From: UBA7803 sp040219135
GTDB lineage: Bacteria > Pseudomonadota > Gammaproteobacteria > Pseudomonadales > Azotimanducaceae
DNA: 64,000 bases
Assembly: GCA_040219135.1 (NCBI GenBank)
Contig: JAVJTA010000003.1
Location: 62,001-126,000, forward strand
Direction of reading: 5' to 3'
This document shows positions 1 to 8,325 of this stretch, piece by piece. The notes beneath the pieces are model-generated. The model was not told where the DNA came from. It searched no databases and worked only from the letters and a program-made list of their open reading frames with translations. Within the stretch, counting starts at the first letter, position 1, and each line of letters opens with the position of its first letter. The translations under genes were made by a program, and so were the position numbers.

Positions 1-480
1 GGCGTAGATCAGCGAGAGCACGCCGCCCATGCAGTAGCCGACGATGGAAATGTCCTCCTCGCCCGAGTCGCGCTGCACCTCGCGGACACAGGTGGGAATG
101 AAGTCCTGCGTGTAGTCGGCGAGGTCGAGGTTCTTTTCCTCCGGCCGTGGCGGCTCCCAGTCGATGACGTAGACGTCGAAGCCGTTCTTCAGCAGGTATT
201 CGACCATGCTCTGACCGGGCGCGAGGTCGAACACGTAGGCCTTGTTGGTGGTGGCCATGACCAGCAGCACCGGGATCCGGTAGATCTCGTCGGCCTGGGG
301 CAGGTAGTGGTACAGGCGCAGGGTTCCACGCTCGTACAGCGTCTCTTTCGGGGTGAGGCCGACCGCCGGTGCGGGCGAGGTGATGAATTCCAGGCCCTTG
401 ACGCTGCGCAGGATCGCCTGGTCGACGATCTCGCGGACCCGCTGGGTGGTGCTTGGTTCCGGGGTTTCCGTGGTGCTCAT
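1..480 (-). CDS. phaC: Class III-type poly(3-hydroxyalkanoate) synthase PhaC, N-terminal part
   Basis: Only the first 160 residues are in the window; the rest lies off the left edge. The protein is an alpha/beta-hydrolase-fold polymerase that joins 3-hydroxyacyl-CoA units into storage polyester. The PhaC lipase-like box GYCMGG is visible with the nucleophile Cys150, preceded by VIDWEPPRP, typical of class III enzymes. The ATG at 480 has an AGGGAG ribosome binding site about 6 bases upstream. It sits 16 bp behind a small PhaE-like gene, as expected for a two-subunit synthase. A related class I enzyme is unlikely because the long N-terminal extension is missing. Confidence 0.88.
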   Translation of the reverse strand, partial: MSTTETPEPSTTQRVREIVDQAILRSVKGLEFITSPAPAVGLTPKETLYERGTLRLYHYLPQADEIYRIPVLLVMATTNKAYVFDLAPGQSMVEYLLKNGFDVYVIDWEPPRPEEKNLDLADYTQDFIPTCVREVQRDSGEEDISIVGYCMGGVLSLIYA

Positions 481-496
481 GCTCGTGCTCCCTGAT

Positions 497-880
497 TCAC
501 TGTCCGGCGCTCGCGGAAGGTGGCTTGCGGGTGCGCGGCGGACCCTTGCGCGGCCGCGGCGCGGCGACTCCGGCGGCCTGGGCCAGTTCGTCGAGGCGCT
601 GCTCCATGCGCGCCAGGCGCATGTCCAGCTCGTGCACCGTCTCGCCCAGGCGCAGCACGTCGTCGCGGCTGGGCAGATTGACGTTGGCCAGGCTCTTCGC
701 CATGGCGTCGGCGAAAGACTTCTGCATGGTCAGCTGGGCGTTCTGGAACTGGTTCATGGTGCGACTGAATTCGTCGGTACCCATGAAGCGGTTGGCCAGC
801 GCGTCGAAGCCGCGCTCCCACTCGGTGACCAGCTCGCGGAACCGTTCCAGGGGATCCGGTGGCGTTTCTCGGTCGCTCAT
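497..880 (-). CDS. Short PhaE-like PHA synthase partner
   Basis: A 127-residue acidic helical protein with no signal peptide. Residues about 75-100 form a heptad-like coiled coil, followed by a basic Pro/Arg/Lys tail. It lies directly upstream of phaC in the same direction. Class III synthases need a PhaE subunit, normally near 350 residues, and class IV a PhaR of about 200, so this is unusually short. It may be a minimal PhaE or a granule-associated PhaM/phasin-like activator. Function is inferred from position and the coiled-coil C-terminus, not from a clear family motif. Confidence 0.65.
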   Translation of the reverse strand: MSDRETPPDPLERFRELVTEWERGFDALANRFMGTDEFSRTMNQFQNAQLTMQKSFADAMAKSLANVNLPSRDDVLRLGETVHELDMRLARMEQRLDELAQAAGVAAPRPRKGPPRTRKPPSASAGQ

Positions 881-1085
881 AGTCGTCTTCCGATGGTGGT
901 CTTCCGAAGGGCTGATTCCCGTCCCGGGACTGGAAAAGAAACCTTACTCCCTCCGGCTTCCGGAGCAAAGCCCGGTCCACGCAAACTCCGTAACAGCCCT
1001 CATCGCACTGGGTCAGCCGGTGTGCGATCGTGCTGCTCCGGATAATCCTGATCCCGCTTGACCGTGACGAACTGGAGGAATGACG

Positions 1086-1652
1086 ATGATGCCAAGCCCT
1101 GTCGCGCACGCCGCTCTGGCCCTGCTGGCGACGCTGCTCGCGTCCTGTGCCGCCGCCCCCCGGGTGGAGGTGGCGCGGGCGCCGGGTACGGATTTCCTGG
1201 ACTACGACACGTTCACGTTCCACCAGCCTCTCGGTACGGACCGTGAGGGCGGGATGCGGACCATACTCAGTCAGAACCTGACCCGGGCAGCCCGGACCGA
1301 GCTCGAGGCACGGGGCTACCGCTTCGTCGACGGGGACGCCGATCTGGAGGTCAACTTCTTCGTCGAATCGAAAGAGGTGATCGAGGGCCTGGCCCGGCGT
1401 CCCGGGGTCGACTTCGGCTACGGTGTGTTCCATCGCCACTACGGAGTCTGGAGCGACTACGACACCGAGGTCCGTCAGGTCACCGAGGGCACGCTGCACG
1501 TCGACGTGATCGATGCCGCACAGAACACGCTGGTCTGGGAAGGCGTGGCCCGCGCGCGGGGTTCCGACGCGGAGTTCGCCTTCGAACCGGAAGGCGTGCG
1601 TGCGGCGGTCTCCAGAGTTTTCGCCGCGTTCCCGCGGCAGCCTGCCGGTTGA
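1086..1652 (+). CDS. DUF4136 family lipoprotein
   Basis: About 188 residues. The signal peptide ends in a lipobox LLASC, so the mature protein should be lipid-anchored in the envelope. The remainder matches the DUF4136 pattern: an early YDTFTF motif, then an alternating region predicting a mixed alpha/beta periplasmic domain. In-frame ATGs occur at 1080, 1086 and 1089; I prefer 1086 because the GGAGGA motif ends only one or two bases before 1080. The function of DUF4136 is unknown. The gene is convergent with the acylase gene, with a 3-bp gap. Confidence 0.8.
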   Translation: MMPSPVAHAALALLATLLASCAAAPRVEVARAPGTDFLDYDTFTFHQPLGTDREGGMRTILSQNLTRAARTELEARGYRFVDGDADLEVNFFVESKEVIEGLARRPGVDFGYGVFHRHYGVWSDYDTEVRQVTEGTLHVDVIDAAQNTLVWEGVARARGSDAEFAFEPEGVRAAVSRVFAAFPRQPAG

Positions 1653-1655
1653 ACC

Positions 1656-3803
1656 TCAGGGGCTGAATTCCAGGGTCCTCGTGGAGCGGGCGCTGGCCAC
1701 GACCGCGTCGCGTTCGAACCAGGCCGGCTTGTAGCGCCGGTCGGCGAACAGCCGGGCCTGATCGAAGTAGTGGGGCGAATCGGGGTCGGCGCTGGCGCCG
1801 AACACCAGAATCGACTTCGTTTGCGGCCGTTCGGCGAATTCCACCAGGGAAACGTACGAATGCCCGGCGATGCCGTACATGCGCGGATCGCCGTCTCCCG
1901 GTCTGGCGTAGAAGTTGAAAATCGTGCCGAACGGGTTTCCCGGACCCCCGGCGATGGGCAGGCTCGGCGCGGCGTCATCGAAAGGCTCGGCGCCGCCGCT
2001 GTGGCGGCGCTGCAGGCGGTTGACCTCGCCCCAGGCCACCTGCCATCCGCCGTAGGTATGCTGCATTCCGTCCAGGGCGTGTTCCAGAGCGGCGACCGGG
2101 TCGTCGATGCCGAGCTGGCGCGTGGCGTGGCGCCAGAAGAAGTACAGGGTGGTTGCCTTGGACTCGACGCTGCTGCGCCGGTTCCAGCGCTCGAGGAGGC
2201 GCACGGCGCGCTCCGCCCGATGGCGCCGGGCCGGTGGCAGATCCCGGGCCGCCACCTCCTGGGCGAGAACCGGGATCAGGGTGTCGGCTTCCAGTACCCG
2301 CGTGTCCCACGTGAGCTTTTCCAGCCCGCGGTAGCTGAAGCGGCCTTCGCCGCCGAGCAGGATGCGCGACATACGCGAGCGGTTGTTGTCCTCCTCTGGC
2401 GCCATGTAGCGGGGAAACCCGGCGGGATCGAGGTTGCCGTCGCCGCCGGTGGCCAGAAACGGGGTAGCGTTGCAGTTCTGCAGGTAGCCGGCGGCGGGAT
2501 TGGTCAGCGTGGGCAGCTCGCCGAGCGGGTGGTAGCCCTGCCACTCCGTGGCGGGATCGCTGCCGTCCACCGGCTGCGACCAGTCGAATGCCGGGTCGCG
2601 CCGCGGCACGGCGCCGTAGTAGGCGTAGTAGATGTTGCCCTGATCGTCCGCATACATGGTGTTGAACATGGGCGAGGCGAGCTGCCCCAGGGCGGCCTTG
2701 AACTCTTCGAGGTTGCGGGAGCGGACCATGGCGTAGCGCTGTTCCAGTTGCCCGCCGTCTTCGAACCGCGCCATGCGCACGGCCAGAGCCTGGCCGTTCC
2801 TGGTCGCGACGATGGGGCCATGGTGGGAGCGTTGAAAGCGGAAGCGGCGCGACTCCAGCCCGGCCTCGGTTTTCACCCGTACGGTGTCCGTCCACTCGGT
2901 CACCGACCGCTCGCCGTCGCCGAAGCGGTATCGGGCCGGCTCGCCCTGCGCGCCGGGCACCAGGGTCAGCCGGTACACGTCGACAATGTCCGGCTCATTC
3001 ACCGTGTGGCTCCAGCCCAGATGCTCATTGTGGCCGATGGTCGGCAGCGGCGAGCCGAAGAAGCCGGCGCCGGAGAAGTGCAGTCCCTCGTCGCTGTGTA
3101 CGTGGCCTTCGTACCACTGGCCTGGACCGAAGTAGGGCTGATGCGGATTGATGAACAGCATCGCGTTACCGCTGCGGCTGCGCGACGGCGCCACGGCCCA
3201 GGTGTTCGAGCCTGCCTGGGCCTGGGCGTCGGCGACCGCATTGCGCGCCACCGGGGCCAGGCTGCCGGCCTCGAAGCTGGCGGCCGTCAGCGTCGCGTCG
3301 GAACGGGCGGCGATCTCGTCGGGGCGGATGCCGGCGCGGTTGAAGACGAACAGCTGATAGGTCGCGAAGCGCGCGTAGGCGACGAAGTGCCAGGGTTCGA
3401 AACGCTCGATGAGTCGCGGGCGGGTGCCCGAGTCCGCCACCCACGCGTTCAGCCCCGCGGCGGCGGCGCGGGTGAGGGCCTGGGCGTGCGGATCCATGCG
3501 CTGCCATTCGGCCCGGGACAGTTCCACCACGCGCAGCGCCCGGTTCAGATAGTCGGCCCCCAGCGCGGCTTCGCCGTTGACCTCGGCGTAGCGGCCGATG
3601 GCCTGGATGAAGGTGTCTTCCACCTGCCAGAAGTTGTCTTCCGCCTGCGCGTAAAGGTAGCCGAACACCACGCTTTCGTCGCTGGGACCGTAGACGTGGG
3701 GCACGCCCCACTGGTCACGGTGCAGGGTGACGGTCTCGGCGCCCGCGCTGGCGGCGCAGATCAGCAGTGCGAATACGGCGCCGAGGGCAGGTTGCAGTGA
3801 CAT
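1656..3803 (-). CDS. Penicillin acylase family (Ntn hydrolase), exported
   Basis: A 715-residue secreted amidase precursor. Residues 1-22 are a signal peptide. The self-cleavage site is visible at GSNTW, with Ser199 as the predicted N-terminal nucleophile of the beta chain, and the alpha chain and spacer upstream. Family members hydrolyse acylated amides such as penicillins, acyl-homoserine lactones or aculeacin; the substrate cannot be told from sequence. Length fits the acyl-homoserine-lactone acylase branch (about 700-800). The start codon lies one base after the stop of the upstream globin gene, so the two are probably translated together. Confidence 0.88.
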   Translation of the reverse strand: MSLQPALGAVFALLICAASAGAETVTLHRDQWGVPHVYGPSDESVVFGYLYAQAEDNFWQVEDTFIQAIGRYAEVNGEAALGADYLNRALRVVELSRAEWQRMDPHAQALTRAAAAGLNAWVADSGTRPRLIERFEPWHFVAYARFATYQLFVFNRAGIRPDEIAARSDATLTAASFEAGSLAPVARNAVADAQAQAGSNTWAVAPSRSRSGNAMLFINPHQPYFGPGQWYEGHVHSDEGLHFSGAGFFGSPLPTIGHNEHLGWSHTVNEPDIVDVYRLTLVPGAQGEPARYRFGDGERSVTEWTDTVRVKTEAGLESRRFRFQRSHHGPIVATRNGQALAVRMARFEDGGQLEQRYAMVRSRNLEEFKAALGQLASPMFNTMYADDQGNIYYAYYGAVPRRDPAFDWSQPVDGSDPATEWQGYHPLGELPTLTNPAAGYLQNCNATPFLATGGDGNLDPAGFPRYMAPEEDNNRSRMSRILLGGEGRFSYRGLEKLTWDTRVLEADTLIPVLAQEVAARDLPPARRHRAERAVRLLERWNRRSSVESKATTLYFFWRHATRQLGIDDPVAALEHALDGMQHTYGGWQVAWGEVNRLQRRHSGGAEPFDDAAPSLPIAGGPGNPFGTIFNFYARPGDGDPRMYGIAGHSYVSLVEFAERPQTKSILVFGASADPDSPHYFDQARLFADRRYKPAWFERDAVVASARSTRTLEFSP

Positions 3804-3804
3804 G

Positions 3805-4206
3805 TCAGGCGGCGGAGTCGGCGCGGTGGATGGCGCTGTCGAGTTCGTCGATGCGGCGGCGCCAGGCCGCGTCGGCGGCGTCGTTCCAGCGCGCGCCGAG
3901 TAACTGCCTCACGGTATCCCGAACCACCTCGAGCAATGGAGGAAACATCTCCGGCGTCACCCCGTAGGCGCGATGGGACGACACCTCGAAGTGGAGGTAG
4001 TTGCCGTCGATGTCGTCGGGCGGCGTCATCAGCAGCGTCAGTACGTCGCCCATCATGCGCCCGAGCATGTACTCGTCCATGTGGTTCATGAGCGCCGCGT
4101 GTTCCGGGTGGCGCGCCGCGAACGCCTGGTACAGGCTCTGGGTGATGTCCTGGTCCTGCTCTGCGACCGTCTCGAGCGCACTCAGAATCGGATCTTCTGC
4201 CACCAT
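3805..4206 (-). CDS. Single-domain globin
   Basis: 133 residues, cytoplasmic, the length of one globin fold. The F-helix signature HRAYGVTPEMF places the proximal heme ligand at His78, and the C-terminal LGARWNDAADAAW matches the G/H helices of bacterial globins. It probably binds O2 or NO. The ATG at 4206 has an AAGGAG site 6 bases upstream; the reading frame stays open further upstream but that part lacks globin similarity. It precedes the acylase gene in the same operon and is divergent from the DUF454 gene with only 36 bp between starts. Confidence 0.8.
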   Translation of the reverse strand: MVAEDPILSALETVAEQDQDITQSLYQAFAARHPEHAALMNHMDEYMLGRMMGDVLTLLMTPPDDIDGNYLHFEVSSHRAYGVTPEMFPPLLEVVRDTVRQLLGARWNDAADAAWRRRIDELDSAIHRADSAA

Positions 4207-4242
4207 CGCTGTCTCCTTGGTTGCTGCGAACGCTTTGTTAGT

Positions 4243-4680
4243 ATGCCCGAATCGGGGCCGACGCCCCCCACCGGACTGCCTGTGAACCGCTGGCGCAAAC
4301 TCGGCTTCCGCCTGATTACCGGCACTGCGCTCGGCGCCGCGGCTGTGGGCGTTGCGGTGCCGGGGATACCTACCGCACCGTTCCTGCTGCTGGCGGCCTG
4401 GTCGGCATCCCATCATTCGCCCGAGCTGGAAGCGCGGTTGCTGGCCAATCCGCGGGTCGGCCCGCACATCCGGGCCTGGCGCGAGGAGCGGGCGATTTCG
4501 CGCAGGGCGAAATGGGCAGCCCTGATCACGCTGGCCGTGAGCTTCTCGTTCACGCTGTTCGTGGTCGACACACTGGCGCTCAAGCTCTTTATCGGTGGCG
4601 CCCTCGGCACGGCCGCTGTGTTCCTGGCGACTCGGCCGGAGCCCAGCGGCGCGGTTCCGGAGCCGCCGTCCGCGTCCTGA
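4243..4680 (+). CDS. DUF454 (YbaN-like) inner membrane protein
   Basis: 145 residues. The family core is recognisable: WRKLGFRLITGTALGAAAVGVAVPGIPTAP gives the first membrane segment ending in the invariant PGIPTAPF-like motif, followed by two more hydrophobic segments around residues 90-125. DUF454 proteins are small three-helix inner membrane proteins of unknown function. The frame is open upstream, but only the ATG at 4243 starts at a sensible distance from the first membrane helix. It is divergent from the globin gene. Confidence 0.82.
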   Translation: MPESGPTPPTGLPVNRWRKLGFRLITGTALGAAAVGVAVPGIPTAPFLLLAAWSASHHSPELEARLLANPRVGPHIRAWREERAISRRAKWAALITLAVSFSFTLFVVDTLALKLFIGGALGTAAVFLATRPEPSGAVPEPPSAS

Positions 4681-4710
4681 GCGCTCACCGATCGGCCGGC
4701 GCATCATTGC

Positions 4711-5994
4711 TCAGAACTGAGCGGTGACCATGAACCAGAGCTTGGTGACGTCGGCGAGGCCGCCGTCGCCGTCGAACAGTGCGGCGATCACGTCGAACTG
4801 AACGTGGTCGTTGATGCGGTGGCCCAGCCGCAGGTCCAGCTCCTCACCGAAGTCGGCGCCGCCGTCGGCGGCCTCGAACAGGTGTCCGTGGACCTCGGCG
4901 ACCCATGGGCCCCGTTCGGCCGTGAGCTTCACGTAGCGATCGTCCAGGCCGGCGTCCGGCGTGCTGAGAAATCGGTCGGCCCAGCCGTTGAAGGCGTGCA
5001 GGGTCGCGAGCGGCGTGCGGAAGGCTTCACCCGCGGTGTCGGCGTCGCCGCTCTGCACCTCCCAGCCTGCGCTCAGAGTCAGCGCATCGAGCCGGCCTGA
5101 GCGTTCGAGTTCGGCAAAGGTGACGCTGCCGCTCAGGTGCCAGTAGTGGGCGCGGTAGTCGCTGGGGTTGTTGTCGAGGTCTCGCTGCAGGGCGTATTCG
5201 GCGAGGTAGCCGACGATCAGGTCGCGCAGGTCGCGCGCGCCATCGAGGCGCAAGCCTGCGGTGCCGGTGGAGAAGGCCGGCTCGTCCTTGTTGTCGATGG
5301 CGTAGTAGTAACCGACCAGGCGGCCGAGATCACGCAGATCCGTGCTCACATTCAGCAGATGGCTGGGATCCTGACGGTGGTCGCCGGCGGGCACGTCGTC
5401 GCCGAAGGGCCGGTTGACGTTGTCCACGAGCGCGTAGAACACCCGGGTGCCGTTCCGGTTCCAGTCCACCGACACGGCGTCGTAGGTCTGCTCGTTCTGC
5501 CGCCAGCCGACGCCGCCGACGAAACGCTGGTTGTCGAGGTTGATGCGCTGGCGGCCGAGGCGCAGCCGCGTGTCGGCGAAACCGCGGTAGTCCAGGTAGG
5601 CCTGGTTGACTTCGGTGCCTTCGGGGTCGGCGACCACGGGGAACTCGCTGCGGCTCGGGGTGTTGCCGGCGCCGGCATTGAAGTCGTCGACCAGAATTTC
5701 ACGCACGTCGTCGGCCTCGACGAAGAACGACACGCCGCGATAGTCGCCGGACGCGAACGACAGGCGTGAGCGCAGGGTCGACGCGTCGGCCTTCTCGGCG
5801 AAGTCGTCGTCGTCGACGTGCTCGAAGCGGTAGCGGAACGACAGGCTCACCTTGCCGTCGTCGATCAGCTCGCTGAGTTCCTCCGGCCGGGTATCCGTGT
5901 TGTCTGCGGCTGCGGCTGCGGCTGCGGCTGCGGCGCCGGCCGAACAGGGAAGCCAGGCGGCGAGGCACAGCAGTGTGGCGAACGCGCGCGTCAT
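4711..5994 (-). CDS. Alginate-export family outer membrane porin
   Basis: 427 residues with a signal peptide whose end is a long poly-alanine run. The rest alternates short acidic turns and beta strands and ends in TAQF, a typical outer membrane C-terminal Phe. The motifs EVNQAYLDYRGFADTRLRLGRQRINLDNQRFVG and the WRQNEQTYDAV stretch are characteristic of alginate-export/AlgE-like porins in many environmental bacteria. Such members are usually general or substrate-specific channels rather than true alginate exporters. It is divergent from the TonB receptor gene at 6110 with 115 bp between starts. Confidence 0.8.
   Translation of the reverse strand: MTRAFATLLCLAAWLPCSAGAAAAAAAAAADNTDTRPEELSELIDDGKVSLSFRYRFEHVDDDDFAEKADASTLRSRLSFASGDYRGVSFFVEADDVREILVDDFNAGAGNTPSRSEFPVVADPEGTEVNQAYLDYRGFADTRLRLGRQRINLDNQRFVGGVGWRQNEQTYDAVSVDWNRNGTRVFYALVDNVNRPFGDDVPAGDHRQDPSHLLNVSTDLRDLGRLVGYYYAIDNKDEPAFSTGTAGLRLDGARDLRDLIVGYLAEYALQRDLDNNPSDYRAHYWHLSGSVTFAELERSGRLDALTLSAGWEVQSGDADTAGEAFRTPLATLHAFNGWADRFLSTPDAGLDDRYVKLTAERGPWVAEVHGHLFEAADGGADFGEELDLRLGHRINDHVQFDVIAALFDGDGGLADVTKLWFMVTAQF
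5904..5933. repeat. Hexanucleotide microsatellite CTGCGG x5 in a signal peptide
   Basis: Five perfect CTGCGG units. On the coding (minus) strand they encode an Ala-Ala repeat at the end of the porin signal peptide. Slippage would add or remove two alanines without a frameshift. Confidence 0.9.
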
Positions 5995-6109
5995 GGTGGT
6001 CTCGACAAAGGTGAATTCGGGGCGCGACGCTACCGCAAGCGGGCCAGGACGACAAATACGGGTTATTCCCGATGGTGGCGGCGTTGGCCGGCGTTACCCT
6101 GCGTGTTGC

Positions 6110-8278
6110 ATGAATGTCATTGCCCCAGCGTTGATCGGCGGCACCCTGCTGTTGTCGGGCGGGGGCCCTCAAGCGTTCGCGAGCGACGGCGCGGACGAGC
6201 GCATCGAGGAGATCCTCGTCGTCGGCGCCCGGTTGCCGCGACCGGTTCAGGATGTGGTCGGTACAGTGGACGTCATTACCCGCGACGCGCTGATCGAGCA
6301 GATCGCGGTCGGCGCCGAGGACGTGGTGCGCTACGTGCCCGGCGTCAGTGTGGCCCGCGCGGACAGCCGCTTCGGCGCCACCGAGTTCACCATCCGCGGC
6401 CTTTCCGGCAACCGGGTGACGACTCTGATCGACGGGGTGCCCGTGGCCGACCAGTTCGACGTCGGCGCCTTCGCCAATGCCGGTCAGGACTATCTGATCG
6501 CGGATGCCGTGTCGCGCATCGAGATTCTCCGTGGCCCGGCGTCCACGCTGTTCGGCAGCGATGCCCTGGGCGGCGTCGTGGCGGTGGTCACCCGTGATCC
6601 CGATGAGTACCTCGGCGCTGAGTCTCTGGCCGCTACCGCGGCCGCTGCCTATTCCGGAGCCGACCAGGCGCGCGTCATGAACGGCTCGATCGCAGGACGA
6701 TCCGGCGCGCTGGCCGGAGTTCTGCACGCGTCCTATCTCGCCGCCGAGCAGCGCGATGCATCGGGCACGTCGCTGGAAGAACCGCTCGATCGTGATCGCG
6801 GCGCCGCCGTGCTGAAGCTCGCCTACACGTTGCCGGGCGGCAACGCGTTGCGGCTGAAGGGCGAGACGTTCGACGAGCAGGTATCGAGCCGCCCGGAAGC
6901 CGTGCTGGGTTTCGGCCGCCAGTTCCGCAATACCACGTTCCTCGCGGGCGATGATCGGCGCACCCGCCGGGCGCTCCAGCTCGAGTTCGCGTTCGCCGGC
7001 CCCGGCGGATGGGTCGACGCGGGTCGGGTGATCGGCTACGGCCAGCGCAGCCGCACGGACCAGCGCACGGACGAACGTCGCGACCTGCTCGAACCGCCCG
7101 TGGCCATCGAGCGCCGCTTCAACTATCGGGTCGACGACGTCGGGCTGCTGCTGGATCTGGAAAGTGGCTTCGACCTGGCCGGCGTGAGCCATCGGCTCGG
7201 CTGGGGCGCGAGCGTGCGCCGCTCGACCGTCGAAGAGCTCCGCGACGGGCTCGAGCGCAACCTCGACACGGGCGCCGTGAGCAGCGTTCTGCTCGGCGAA
7301 ACCCTGCCGGTACGCGATTTCCCGAACTCGAAGGTGCTCGAAGCCGCCGTCTATCTGCACGACGAGGTGTCGCTCGGTCCGGTCACCGTGATCCCCGGGG
7401 TGCGCTTGGAACACTACCGCCTCGATGCCGACGTCGACGCAGTGTTCCGCGAGGACTTCCCGACCACGCCGGCCGTCGACGTCAGCGAGTCCGCCCTGGC
7501 TCCGCGGCTCGGGTTGCAGTGGCGACTGGCGCCGGGGGTCGACCTGTTCGCGCAGTACGCCCACGGCTTCCGCGCTCCGCCGTTCGAGGACGTGAACATC
7601 GGCCTCGACTTCTCGGTGCCCTTCAACGTGCGCGCCATCGCCAACCCGGACCTGCGCTCGGAGACCTCGGACGGGCTCGAGCTCGGACTGAAGTATCGCG
7701 GCGATGCGATCGGATTCACGGCGACCCTGTTCGGCGCCGACTACGACGACTTCATCGAGTCCAAGGCCAGCCTCGGGTTCGATCCGGCCAGCGGGGCGCT
7801 GCTGTTTCAGTCGCGCAACATCGAGCGGGCGCGCATCTACGGCGCCGAGCTGTCCGTGGTCGCCCGGTTGACCCCGTCGCTCGATCTGCAGGCGGCCGCA
7901 AGCTGGACGCGGGGTGAGAACCGGGTGACGGACGAGCCGCTCAACACCGTGGATCCACCGAGTCTGATGACCCGCCTGATCTGGCAGCCCACGGCGCGCT
8001 GGCAGGGGACGCTGGCGCTGCGCGCCGCCGCCGCGCAGAACCGGGTGGATGACAGCGCGGCAACGCTGTTCGAGCCGGACGGCTACGCGCTGCTCGACGT
8101 GACCGTCGGCTACGCGCCGAACGACCGGGTTCGCGTGAACCTGGGGGTGTTCAACGTTGCCGATCAGACTTACTGGCACTGGGCCTCGGTGCGCGGCCGG
8201 CCGGAGGGCGATCCGCTGGTCGATCTGCTGGCCGGGCCCGGACGCTACGGGGCGCTGTCGCTGCGCGTGGATCTTTGA
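6110..8278 (+). CDS. TonB-dependent outer membrane receptor, heme/transferrin-type
   Basis: 722 residues. Residues 1-24 form a signal peptide, followed by a TonB-box-like EEILVVGARLPRP. The plug domain carries GATEFTIRGLSGNRVTTLIDGVP and the segment VSRIEILRGPASTLFGSDALGG. A 22-strand barrel follows. The plug sequence resembles the hemoglobin/transferrin/lactoferrin receptor subfamily, so heme or iron-complex import is likely, but the ligand is not proven. I chose the ATG at 6110 because the signal peptide begins there; upstream frame is open but is the shadow of the porin gene. It lies 47 bp before nirS in the same direction. Confidence 0.85.
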   Translation: MNVIAPALIGGTLLLSGGGPQAFASDGADERIEEILVVGARLPRPVQDVVGTVDVITRDALIEQIAVGAEDVVRYVPGVSVARADSRFGATEFTIRGLSGNRVTTLIDGVPVADQFDVGAFANAGQDYLIADAVSRIEILRGPASTLFGSDALGGVVAVVTRDPDEYLGAESLAATAAAAYSGADQARVMNGSIAGRSGALAGVLHASYLAAEQRDASGTSLEEPLDRDRGAAVLKLAYTLPGGNALRLKGETFDEQVSSRPEAVLGFGRQFRNTTFLAGDDRRTRRALQLEFAFAGPGGWVDAGRVIGYGQRSRTDQRTDERRDLLEPPVAIERRFNYRVDDVGLLLDLESGFDLAGVSHRLGWGASVRRSTVEELRDGLERNLDTGAVSSVLLGETLPVRDFPNSKVLEAAVYLHDEVSLGPVTVIPGVRLEHYRLDADVDAVFREDFPTTPAVDVSESALAPRLGLQWRLAPGVDLFAQYAHGFRAPPFEDVNIGLDFSVPFNVRAIANPDLRSETSDGLELGLKYRGDAIGFTATLFGADYDDFIESKASLGFDPASGALLFQSRNIERARIYGAELSVVARLTPSLDLQAAASWTRGENRVTDEPLNTVDPPSLMTRLIWQPTARWQGTLALRAAAAQNRVDDSAATLFEPDGYALLDVTVGYAPNDRVRVNLGVFNVADQTYWHWASVRGRPEGDPLVDLLAGPGRYGALSLRVDL

Positions 8279-8325
8279 CCGCGCCGCGTCAATACATGCC
8301 GCGTGAATATAGAAGGGAGACAACC

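Noticed and set aside
5699..8323. Long antisense reading frame of 874 codons opposite the TonB receptor
   Set aside because: It overlaps two recognisable outer-membrane protein genes and its composition is Arg/Gly/His-rich without any domain. It is a product of high G+C third positions.
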